Shown here: one piece after another, positions 11,346-24,014 of the stretch | Numbering within the stretch: the stretch's first letter is position 1 | How the letters are laid out: every line of letters starts with the position of its first letter | Source of the DNA: Semisulcospira habei | Taxonomy: Eukaryota; Mollusca; Gastropoda; Semisulcospiridae | Direction of reading: 5' to 3' | DNA: 64,000 nt | NCBI GenBank assembly: GCA_036245525.1 | Contig: BTPG01000002.1 | Coordinates: forward strand, 161,038,093-161,102,092 | Translations under genes and position numbers: made by a program | The notes under the pieces: generated by a model | Databases searched by the model: none | What the model saw: only the letters and a program-made list of their open reading frames with translations | What the model was told of the DNA's origin: nothing

Positions 11346-14300
11346 GTAAGGGTTTCATCGTATGTTAATGGTGAAAATATGGGGATATTACCAATTTGCA
11401 AAAGGCCATCGGGTCGACGTCAGCCGCTATTGGCCCACAAACGGCCATGCGCGGGCCAACTGTGGCTGACATCAGCCCGATGGCCTTTTGAGCATTGGGT
11501 TGTGATATTATAATAAGAATAAAAGGATGATATATGGTATGAATAATAAATGGTGTCATTATGATAATAATTTATAATGTGGTGATCTTGTCATAAGATT
11601 CAAGGAGAAGGCTTCGATGCACTTTGGTACTGTTGGTATATCTGCAAGACATATTCTGTCCCATATGCATGAGGTATTGTAAGTTATTGGTAGCAGGGGT
11701 TTGCTACATGGACCCTTTTAGGCCTGAAGGAGGTCAAAGGAACCATTGCACCCCGAAGGCCTGAGGGGTACAATGGTTCCTTTGACCTCCCTTAGGCCTA
11801 CAAAGGTCCATACAGCAAGCCCCTGCTACCAATAACGTATTTGTTTTCATTCCTCCAATGTTTTCATGAAAGAAATCAAGAAGAAATCTTCCAAACTGGA
11901 TCATGCCAGACATGACAGACGACAAAGGACTATACATTTATACATAATAGACATATGACGTAATATAAAAATCTTTCATGACGTTGCCGTCTGCAGTAGT
12001 GTGCCTATTGTTTCGAACAACACTAACTTTGTACTTTAGAACGGTTTGGTGATCTTTATAGAACAAAACTTGCATCCAAGACGCATCACAAAGAGGGCTA
12101 CAAGAAGTTGGCCATTTGTCGCTGGTATTTAACCTTATGTGACGTAGGGATGAAAACAAATTTGTTTATGCCATGTGGGATAAATAGCTTGCAGCATGCC
12201 TCATTGTATTCAGTCTGAAGCCAAATATTGTGCTGTTCTTCAGTAAGCAAAGGGTCCTCAGGTGACAGCTGCGGCGGACGTCAGCCAGAGAACCTTTTGC
12301 TCACTGGATGTGGTTTGTGCAGGTGGGCAGCCAAGTACGGCAACAAGCAGCTGGCAGAACAGCTGCTGAAAGACAGCAAGTGTGATGTCAGCTACATTGA
12401 CCGCCAGACAGGTCAGGATGGCAAATAAATATGTATATATCCAGGACGCAACAGGCCATTGGGCCACACACGGCTGTGTGTGGGCCAAAAGCAGCCAGAT
12501 CAGGTTCACAGTCACTTAACCCACACGGTGCCAGCTGACACGGACTGTGTTTTTGCAATCTTTGCTAATTCAAGACCAAAATTCCCTGGCTGTCCCAGGA
12601 ACATCAATTCAAAGTAGTGTCAGCAAGAGGCATAGATCCTCATGAGGATCTATACCTCTTGCAGTTGTGTGGTATTCAAGTTTTCTTGACATTGAATGGG
12701 CTAAGATCGCTCAGTTGAAAGAGTATGTAACTTGCAGCCTGAGGTCAAATCCTCAAAAGATTAGGAGAGAAACATATAACACTGAGTAAACATATTGATA
12801 TTTGTCATACTCAATGATTATTACACTCGTCAAAAATACTTTTTTTATTGTATAGTGGTACAGTACTGATTTTAATGCCTAGGTAGTCAGCATTTCTCAG
12901 GTTAAACACTGGCTTGCTCTGTTTTCTTTAACCATTTAACCTCAATGTCACAAATTTTGCAGATGTCACTTAAAGACTGTGTACCAGTTGCAGGAGTTGG
13001 ACTGACTATGAACATTTATGGGTAGTGCCAGATTATCTTGATGGTGCCAAGCTAATCTGGTACTGCACTTGAATTGTCACTGTCGATCCATCTCCTGCTG
13101 TAGTGTGGTGGGGCTAAATGGGTTAACCTGTTTACACAGGGTGCAGTCCCCTGTACAGAGCCATCATCAGTAACAAGGCGGATGTGACACGGTTGTTGCT
13201 GCACGCTGGGGGTGATGTCAACTTGAGGCGATTGGGCTTTGATCGGGAAGCAGAAACACCACTTATGAAGTGAGTTACGTGTGAATAAATGACTTCTTTT
13301 CTTTTCTCCAACTCAGAGTTGTCTGTTTTTGCAAAGGACGATTGCAAACACCGGCACTGTTGTCAGAAAGCAGTAACCCCAATCATGAAACAAGTTAACC
13401 TCCTTGTGGCATGCAGCCGTTAGTGTTGTAAACAAATGCAAATGTCATAACTCTTTCGAGACGTGCCGCATCCGGATTCGCGGCTTTACGCCACGAATCC
13501 GGATGCGGCACATCTAGAAAGAGTTAATCGTGCATCATGGGTTGAAATCACACCATACAGTCAGTGTGGCACAGTCAATGCAAGCTCTGTGGTGTAATTT
13601 CAGCTCATGGTGTACGTACAAGGGACGCAAATTTACAACTTTGTTATTTTACTTATTTTTTTAACAAGAAAGGCAAAGCCCTTATGGCTTGCGTGTATGA
13701 CCAGTCCACATAAAAATAAGTGTGACCTTCATGTTTTCATGTGTCTAAACGTAAGAAAATGTTTGGCTTTTGTACCAGTGTCCAAGTTTTCTAAAAAATG
13801 TATGCATTTTTCACACATTTGTCGCCCTCCATGACCCTTGACCTTTGTGAGGGGGCAACTAAATTAGTATGCATAGAAAGGTGTTATCATCAGCTACCTT
13901 TATGCAAAGTTTGATTGAAAAGTTTGGCCTACAGCTTTGATAAAAACTACAATTCTGTCAAAACTGACATTTTTCACACACTTGCTGGCCTCCTGTGACC
14001 ATTGACCTTTCCAATGGTGTCATCCAAATTAGTATGCATAGGAAGGCCTTATCATCAGGTATTCTAGAAGATGAAAATAGTATTTGAGAAAAAACAGTTT
14101 TTGTCAAAATATGGCTATTTTTTACCTATTTCTGGAACCCCCACCCACCCTCCATGACCCTTGACCTTTGCGAGGGGACCACTAAATTAGTATGCATAGA
14201 AAGAAGGTATCATCAGCAACCTTTGTGCTAAATCTAACTGAAAAGTTGGCAAAAACTTTGATAAAAACTACTATTCTAACAAAAACTGGCATTTTTCACA

Positions 14301-17300
14301 CATTTTCCGACCTCCTGTTACCCTTGAACTTTTGGAGTGGTCATCCAAATTAATATGCATAGAAAGGTCTTACCATCTCTATACCAAGTTTGGGTTTGAA
14401 GTTGAAAATAGTATTAGAGGAGAAACAATTTATGTCAAAATATGGCTATTTTTGACCCCTTTCTGGACACCTTGACCTTTGAGAGAGGTCACTGAAATTG
14501 GCATGTTTAGAAAGGTTTTACCACAAAGTACCCTTGGGCCAAGTTTGAAGTCTGAGGCTTAAATAGTCTCCGAGAAGATACCAACGTTAAAGTTTACCAG
14601 GGACGACAGGCGCTGGACAGACGACAGATGGCCCAATACATAGACTCACTTTTGCTATCGCACATGAGCCAAAAAGTGCAATTTTTAATACACAGGTATG
14701 TACCTGTTGAGATGCTAAAGGCATTCATGCAAGTTAAGTATTTTTTTTTTAAAATGTGCAAATGACAAAGTTACAGGTGAATATAGAAAATATTTCTACC
14801 CACATATACCGAGGGTTAATGTTACATTGTCATCTTCCCAGCAGATGTGGAACCATATTTTATTATTAGTGCTCATTTATCAAAAGTCAGAGACAGGCAT
14901 AGCAAGACTAATGGACTATCTCTAACAGTGTTTATGAATAACTTCCTGATGTTCCACATGCTCGTGTTTGCATACAGAGCTGTGCAAATGAACAATCTGG
15001 AAATCTGCCAGATGCTGATCAACTCACTTTGTGACAAACACGCCAAGACCGAGGATGGTTTGACAGCTCTGCATTTTGCAATCGCCTACCGACGCTATGA
15101 CATTTGTCGCATGTTGCTTCATGAGCACCTGAAGATCCACGCACGCAGTCACAGTGGAGTGACGGCCATGACCTTGGCCATTGAGCATCACAACCCTGCC
15201 ATGGTGCGCATCCTGATCGAGTATGGATACAAGATCGACCGACCGTACAAGTGAGTCGACTTTCTTGTTCAGAAGGTAAACAAGTGCATGCATTCTTTCT
15301 CTTTCCTAATCTTTCATTCACATCTAAATATATCAGTGTACAGAAACACATGAGCAATTTCACACATACTGTTTAGAGATGTGCATAAAATTCCTTTCAT
15401 TATGTTTTGACGGTCTTGTTCATGTCATAGACATAGTTCAGAAATCAGAAGTAGGTCAAACTTGCGTGTATTTTGACAGAAAGTGGATTAAAAGACAGGA
15501 CAAAAGTGTGATATCGCATGCTTGTCCAGGCTTTTAACCCATACAAACCCATGGGCACATTTTGGGCGTGTTACCTGATGATTATGTACTAGTTGCACGT
15601 GAAAGCTTGACCATGATAATTCAAGGGTAGTGCCAGATGAGCTTGGCGCCTGAAGGCGCCAAACTCATCTGGTACTACCCTTGAATTATCATGGTCGAGC
15701 CATTTCCTGCCATAGGGTGTTGGGGCTAAAAGGGTTAATCCACTGTTTTCATGAAAACGTGCACTATTGATCTACTTCCAAATTCCCAAAATTTTCTCCT
15801 GATATTTGTACGTGTACTGATGTAGATGGGGCGAGCTGCCGATCCAGCAGGCCATCGCACTACACAGCCAGGAGTGTGCCATGACTCTCGCCCACTGGGG
15901 CTGCAGTCTGACCGAGGTGCTGCCCTCCACTCATAGCAAGAAAAAGAAACGTCCGTTCTCCGCGTTTTTCCTGGCAATCAACGAGCGTCTGATGAGCCTG
16001 GCCCGCCAGCTGATTGACCTGCGACCTGCATTCTTGCGAGAGGAGTGGCTATGGCAGAAGGAGTGGCCTGTGTCATTGTATCGACGTCCCATGGTCAGAG
16101 ACTGGCTGTTGGAACAAGCAGCAACACCAAGGTCATTGTCACTTGCACTGAATCTAGTTTGCTTTTCATGTTACAGGAAACATGGTTCAGACTAAAATTC
16201 TGCAGCTTGGTGGATAATCTATCACCCACGAGTTGAAGCGCTATCGCTGGGACATTGTAGGACTTGCAGAAGTTCGATGGACAGGCTTCGGAGAAACAAC
16301 AACAGATGAAGGCCATAAAATCTGGTTCAGCGGAAAAGAAACCAAGCACGAACATGGCGTAGCTTTTATCGTAAGGAAAGAGGTGGCTGGAACTGTCATC
16401 AGCTGCACCCCCGTGTCAAGCAGACTAATCTCCATCCGCATCTCCGCCCGACCGCACAACATCACTATCATTCAAGTATACGCTCCAACAGCAGATCATG
16501 ATGATGAAGAATTAGAAGAATTTTACGAACAACTGGACAACATCATCAAGAAAACACCTAAGAAAGACATTCTGACTGTCCTCGGTGACTGGAATGCAAA
16601 GATCGGCCCTGACGCCTACCAACAATGGGCAGGAACAGCTGGCAAGTTTGGCCTTGGAGAAACAAACGACAGAGGCCTGCGACTTTTAGAGTTCGCACAG
16701 AGTCACCGTTTCACCGTTGCTAATACCCTCCATCCACACAAGAAGTCAAGAACAGTGACATGGCAATCGCCAGGAGGCCTGGTCCATAACCAGATTGACT
16801 TCATCTTGCTGCCTCGACGATTCAAATCCAGTGTTAACAAAGCACAAACGAGGTCCTTTCCTGGCGCTGATATTGGCAGCGACCACAACCTCGTCCTTAC
16901 TAGCCTCAAGTTGAAGCTGGCATTGAAACGAGATAGCAAGAGCCCTCGCATCAGATTCGACCTCCAGAAGCTAAAAGACCCGGAAGTAGAAGAGCTCTTC
17001 CAAGCCCAGGTGGGAGGCAGATTTGCAGCCTTGGCTACTTTGGACTGTGACGTAGACACCCTTGCTGGAAATATAAAAGAGGTGTTACTTTCTACAGCAG
17101 AAGAAGTGCTGGGGAAGCAGAGGAAGCGCAAACAGCCCTGGGTCACCGATGACATCCTCGATCTCTGTGATGAGAGGAGAGCCTGGAAGAAAAAGAGAGG
17201 CCAAGACCTCACATCAGCAAACAAGTACAGACTTGTCAACAAGAAGATCAGGAAGAGGATGAAAGAAGCCAAAGAAGATTGGATTGAAGACCAGTGTTGT

Positions 17301-20300
17301 AGCGTGGAAGAGGGCATGGCAAACGGCAACAGCAAGAAGGCTTATGAAACGCTAAGGACCCTCACCAAGACTCAACAGCGAACAGCCACAGTCATCGAAG
17401 ACAGCAGCGGCCAACTCCTTACGGAAAACACTGCTGTACTAAACAGATGGACTGAGTACTGCCGAGACTTGTATAACTACAAGGCTGAGCCAGACACCAG
17501 CATCCTCCAAAACAACCAGGCTGGGGCCAGGAAGGCTGAAGACCTGCCAGTGTTAGCTGAAGAGGTGGGAAGCAGCCGTACGCGGCCTGAAGGGAGGAAA
17601 GTCTCCAGGTGTAGACAACGTACCTGCTGAACTGTTGAAACATGGAGGAGAAGTAACAACGAAGGTCCTCACTACACTCTGTCAAAAGATCTGGGAGCAA
17701 AAGAAATGGCCAGTAGAATGGACACAGTCTCTAGTGATCCCGCTTCCCAAGAAAGGAAACCTGAAACAGTGCCAGAACTACAGAACTATCAGTCTGATAA
17801 GTCACCCTAGCAAAGTAATGCTTAGAATCATTCTCAACCGCCTCAAAACTTTCGCCGAGGAACTGCTGGCAGAAGAACAGGCTGGCTTCAGAGTTGGAAG
17901 AAGCACTGTAGAGCAGATTTTCAACTGCCGCGTCCTGATCGAGAAACATCTGCAGCATCAGCGCGAACTCTACCACAACTTCATTGATTTCAGGAAAGCA
18001 TTTGATCGCGTCTGGCACGACGGACTCTGGCAAGTCATGAGATCGTTCAACATAGAGGAGGGACTGATCCAAATGATAGAAGCGCTTTACAAGAACGCCT
18101 GCAGCGCGGTTCTACTTAACAATCAGTCAGGCGAGTTCTTCAGGACGACGATCGGTGTCCGTCAAGGATGCCTGCTCTCTCCTGTCCTTTTCAACATATT
18201 CCTGGAGAAGATCATGCAGGAAACCCTCCACGACCACCATACTTCAATCTCTATTGGTGGCAGATCCCTGTGCAATCTTCGATTCGCAGACGACATTGAC
18301 CTCATGGCAGGCAGCAATAGTGAGCTCCAAAACCTGACAGACAAACTTTCAAGTAGCGCAGGGTCTTATGGCATGGAGATCAGTACGGATAAAAGCAAAG
18401 TGATGATCAACACCACAAGCGACAGCAGCAGCAACATTCACATGAACGGCCAGAAACTAGAAGAGGTCAATAGCTTCAAGTACTTGGGAGCCACCCTGTC
18501 CAAAGACGGTAGTTGCATAGCAGAGATCCGTATCAGGATAGGTACAGCAACATCCGCAATGGGCCAGGCTGGACAGGATATGGCGAAGTAACTCCATCAG
18601 CTTCACCATCAAGTACAGGCTTTACAAGTCCCTCGTAGTGTCTATTCTACTCTACGGCTGTGAGACTTGGACACTGCTTGCAGACTCAGAAAAGAAAATC
18701 CAGGCCTTTGAGAACAAGTGCCTGAGGAAGTTGCTCCGCATCTCGTACCGCGAGCACAAGACCAACGAATATGTACGGAGCATCGTCACTTCCCTGGTGG
18801 GCCCACATGAACCCCTTCTGGCAACCGTGAAACGGCGCAAGATTGCTTGGTTTGGCCACGTGACCCGACACAACAACTTGTCCAAGACTATCCTCCAAGG
18901 CACTCTCGAAGGAAGTCATCGGCGAGGTCGTCAGAGAAAGAGTTGGGTCGCAAACATAAAAGAATGGACCGAACTCGAGATGCCAGACTTGCTTGCCACC
19001 GCCCAAAATAGAACTCAGTGGAGAGCACTGTCTGTTGCTGCTGCCTTTCAGTCCCCCCAACGCCCAGTTCGGGCAAGGGACTGATGATGATGATGACGAT
19101 GAGTGTGTAATGCTGAGCTATTGATTTTCCTGCTCACCCAACCCACCCTGTTTTATCATGATGACCATTCACATTTTTCACAGAGATGGAGTAAAACAAA
19201 ACCGCCAAGATAATGAACAAGATGGGATGAACCATAACCCACAAAGTCCCTTCTATATGAAAGCTGTTCTCACTGTCAGGGGTCTCTACCTTTTGTCTTT
19301 GACCTGATTCTGATGTTGAAATACCTCCTATCGATTAAGATGAGGATTTCATCCAAAAGTCTACCGTATTTGGAGTTCACATGTGTTTTTATTTTAGGAA
19401 CATTCACAGTTGTTCATGCCAGCACACACAAATAAAGACGGACACATGGCGCTTCCGCCATTAGTACGCTCTGTGGGCTGGAGTAGCGACAGGAATTCTG
19501 AAGAAAAATAGCACAAGCAGCAAAATGACGTCACTGTAAGCTTGATGTCATGGCATCTCTAGTCTCATGACTCCATGTCATATCATCATCATCATCATAT
19601 AGCCCATCACCCCCCCTGGGGCATAGGCCGCTGACAAGGTCCTTCCAGCCGTCTCTGTCCTGGGCGAGTCTCTCCAGCTGTCCCCAGGTGTGGCCCATTT
19701 TCTTGGCATCTGTCTCCAGGTCACGTCGCCAGGTGTTTCGTGGCCGACCTCTCTTCCTTTTTCCCTGTGGGTTCCATCTTAGGGCTTGCTTTGTGGTGTT
19801 GGTTGCTGGCTTGCGTAGTGTGTGACCTATCCATCTCCAGCGGCGTTGTTGAAGCTCCACTTCTGCAGGCTTCTGCTTTGTCCGCTGCCACAATTCCTCG
19901 TTGCTGATTTTGTCTGGCCAGCGTATCCCGAGGAGCCTTCTCAGACTGTTGTTGATGAACGTCTGTATTTTCTTGGTAGTCGACACTGTGGTCCTCCAGG
20001 TCTCTGCTCCATAGAGGAGTACTGGTTTCACATTGGTGTTGAACAGTCGGATCTTGGTGTCGACTGACAGATCTCTTGAAGTCCAGACGTTCTTTAGCTG
20101 GAGAAATGCTGCCCTGGCCTTGCCTATCCTGGTCTTCACGTCAGCATCCGTCCCACCCTTCTTGTCGACTATGCTGCCGAGGTAGGTGAAGCTCTCCACC
20201 TCTTCTAGCGCCTCGCCTTCCAGTGTGATGGGCGTTCCACTGGCAGCGTTGACTTTCAGCACCTTGCTCTTTCCACGGTGGATGTTCAGGCCTAGCCTTG

Positions 20301-23300
20301 CGGAGTTCACTGCCACTGCGTCTGTCTTTTCTTGCATCTGTTGTTGGGTGTGCGAGAGCAGGGCTAGGTCATCTGCAAAGTCCAGGTGGTCCAGTTGGGT
20401 CCAAAGTGTCCATTGGATGCCATTTCGCTTCTGTGCTGTGGATGTCGTCATGACCCAGTCGATGGCCAGAAGGAACAGGAACGGTGACAGCAAACACCCC
20501 TGTCTCACCCCTGTCCGGACTTGGAAGGCGTGGGTGAGCTGGTTTCCACAGATCACTCTGCAGGTCAGTCCCTCGTAGGAGTTCCTGATGATGTTGGTGA
20601 GCTTTTCAGGTACTCCATAGTGTCTCAGCAACTTCCACAAGGTGGCTCTGTTGACGCTGTCGAAGGCCTTCTCGTAATCAAGGAAGTTGATGTAGAGGGA
20701 CGAGTTCCACTCTAGCGACTGTTCCAGGATGATTCGCAGCGTGGCGATCTGGTCAGTGCATGATCGGTCCTTGCGAAAGCCCGCCTGTTGATCTCGAAGT
20801 TGGGGGTCCACTGTGTCCTTCATCCTGTTGAGTAGGATCCTGCTGAAGACTTTGCCTGGGACAGACAGTAGGGTGATTCCTCTATAGTTGGCACAGTTGC
20901 TGAGGTCTCCATTTTTTGGCAGCTTGACCAGGTAACCCTCCTTCCACTCTGCTGGTACTTGTTCTCTCTGCCAGATTTTCCTGAAGAGGGGGTGGAGCAT
21001 CTCGATTATGGTTTCAGTATCCGCCTTTAGAGCTTCTGCCGGTATACTGTCGGGTCCGGCTGCCTTGCCCGACTTGAGCTGTTTGATGGCTTTCCGGATC
21101 TCCTCCTTGGTGGGCTCGCTACAGTCTATCGGCAAGTCTCTCTCGGCTACCTGAATGTCTGGTGGGTCTTGTGGAGCTGGTCTATGTAAGAGCTCCTCAA
21201 AGTGCTCCTTCCATCTGTTCTTCTGTCCCTCCTCTCCTTGGATGGCTCTTCCCTGTTTATCCTTTACTGGCCTCTCTGGCTTGGCAAACTTCCCTGAAAG
21301 CTTTTTTGTGGTGTTGTAGAGCTCTCTCATGTTTCCATGTCGGGCTGCCTCCTCTGCTTCTTGTGCCAGTGACTCTACAAAATTTCTCTTGTCTGCCTTG
21401 ATGCTATTCTTTACTATTTTGTTGGCTGTTGTGTATGCCTCCTGAGCGCGGGCCTTCTCTGTTCTTGTGCGGCTGTTGTTTACTTCTGCTTTCTTCTTCT
21501 TTCTATCTACTACTTTCTCAAGTGTCATTGGTGTTATCCACTCTTTGTGAGTGTGCTTCCTGTATCCCAACACCTCCTTGCATGCTGCAGTTACTGCGTC
21601 TCTCACCCCTCTCCACTGCTCGTCAATGGTTCCTTCGTCCAGAAGCTCTTGGAGAACCTGGAACCTGTTGGAGAGGGCGAGTCTGTACTCCTCATGCTTG
21701 CCTGAATCTTTCAGCAGCGTAGTGCTGAACCTCTGGCGCTGACAGGTCTCGCCGGTCCAGTTCCTCTTCAGCTTCAGTTTCATTTTGGCAACAACCAGGT
21801 GGTGGTCTGAAGCAACGTCAGCTCCTCTCTTCGCTCGGACGTCCTGGAGAGATCTTTGGAACCTTCTCGAGATGCACACGTGGTCGATCTGATTTTCCGT
21901 TAAATGGTCCGGTGATACCCATGTCGCCTTGTGGATGCGCTTGTGCGGGAAGACTGTGCCGCCTATGACAAGGTTGCTTATGGCGCATAGGTCTGCAAAT
22001 CTCTCTCCGTTATCGTTCATTACTCCCAAACCCTGCTGCCCCATAACCTCCTCGAAGCCCCTGTTATCGCTGCCGACCTTGGCGTTGAAATCGCCCATGA
22101 TGATGTTGAAATCTCTTCTAGAGAGGGTTCCAACGATGGTCTGCAGTCTATTATAAAACTGGTCTTTGGTCTCGTCATCGCTGTCGTTGGTTGGGGCATA
22201 GCACTGGATGATGTTCATGCTAATCCTCTTCTGCTGTGTTCTGAACGAGGCTGTGATGATGCGTGGGCCATGGGCTTCCCACCCGATGAGAGCACTCTGC
22301 GCAGTTTTGGAGAGCATGAGAGCCACTCCCTCTGTGTGTGGTGCATTGTCCTCCTCATGGCCGGAAAACAGCAGCCTCTCTCCTGTGGTCAGTCTCTTCT
22401 GTCCGCTGCCCGTCCATCTGGCCTCACTGATGCCAAGGACGTCGAGACGGTAGTTCCTCATCTCCACTGCCACCTGAGCTGTTTTCCCTGCTTCGTACAT
22501 GGTCTTCACATTCCATGTTCCGATGTTGATGGTTGCCCTGGTCGAAAGGATGGTAGTCTGCTGAGTGGCTTCCTTTCGGCTTTCACCACCCCGCGTCATA
22601 AATCCTCCAGCTGAAGGTCCATCCTCTCCCAGGGCCGAGTCAGTTGTTGGTTTTCTTGTTGGCGTTTCTGTAGCAATGTGTGTTTTTATGGTGTGGGGCA
22701 GCTGACCCCACGCCCAACCCTCCTCCTTTCACATCCGGGCTTGGGACCGGCCATGGCGGAGTTGACTCCATGTACACAGTGACAAAATTGATGTTTCACA
22801 TCACTCGTCAGAAAGGCACCAGCCTCTTCCAGGGCCGATTGTTACACACAGCCTCTTCCAGGGCTGATTGTTTGATGGGAGTATCCAGTGGATCAAAAAC
22901 TTGCAAAAATGAATTGATTATTATTCAGAAAGTTGAAGAAGTACAAAGCTGGCTAACAAACTCATTCAATGTCTTACTCCGAACTAGCTATATGCAAAAT
23001 TTCAAGTAAATATGACAACAATTACGGACTCTAATCTGGATCAACCGACTTTCTACAAACGATCTTTTGTCTTCAATGAGACATCCAGTTACAACATGCT
23101 CGGAGGCTCTCTTAGCCACCCCTTTAATAAAGTATTTCGGCAAGTTTCAAGCTTCAAGTACAGCAATATCTGAGATTCTCGTGTCTACATACATACATGC
23201 ACACACACATATATGGCCTTTCCTGCCAAACATACATTCAGCAGTGAGGATTAGCGTAACTAGCCTTGACGTAATTTTTATCTTATTTCAGTTGTCATAG

Positions 23301-23983
23301 GTTTAGGCCTACGCGCCTTTGACATCATGGATATGCTATTAAATTCGCCCAACCCTGACCCATCCTAAAAAGTCCCTTATATAAATAGAAGGGACTTAAA
23401 AACTTGTGAACACTAGGGACATATCACTCGATGTCAAGTCAGCAGATGATGCAGGGAACATCACTCACGTGGACAGCAGTTATTTGCCCTTGCTGCAATT
23501 CATTTGTGCTGCTAGTGCCCAAACAAAATTATACCTACCTGATGACCGTTTTTTAAAAGACGTAATCAGTTTTGTTTTGTCCATAGTAATCAATTTAAAG
23601 AATTATGTATCTTTCTTTTAGGCATTGCATTGTTTGTTGTTTTTGTTTATAAACGCCACAAAAATGCATTTTCTCTGCCAAAATGTAATGTACATCTCTT
23701 TCAGCCAAGTATACATACTGTGATGATAACTTAACGAGTTTGTGTAGCTCTCTTCCCAGCCAGGGGTGGATCCAGGGGTGTCTCGACGGGGGGGCCCAAC
23801 AGGACAGCCCTCCCTGCCCCCCCCCCCTACCCCCTCCAAACTGTGTCATACTAAAGTAATCCAGACCAAAACAGTGACAATCAGGCGAGCATAAATTCAT
23901 AACAAAGAAAGTAACGCGCTTAAAAAGAGCAATTACAAATAAGTTGTGTTGAAATTATTCTTTCTTGGTGCTTTTTTTTTTTT

Positions 23984-24014
<31 letters not shown>

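Larger units (their letters stand above)
16186..19103 (+). mobile_element. RTE-X-like non-LTR retrotransposon, 5'-truncated, two frameshifts
   Basis: It lies in the last intron of the ASB gene, in the same orientation. It begins within the endonuclease near [17 protein letters not shown], so the first catalytic strand is missing or degenerate. It ends at its stop (19082-19084) followed by a TGATGA-type tail. The left boundary is approximate, and no target-site duplication could be fixed. Confidence 0.8.

Noticed and set aside
16703..17335. Minus-strand frame of 210 codons
   Set aside because: Antisense shadow of the RTE-X endonuclease; Leu/Ser/Phe-rich composition with no domain.
20186..22614. 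Plus-strand frames of 80-130 codons opposite the RTE ORF
   Set aside because: They are antisense shadows of an intact 1022-codon frame and carry no family motif.
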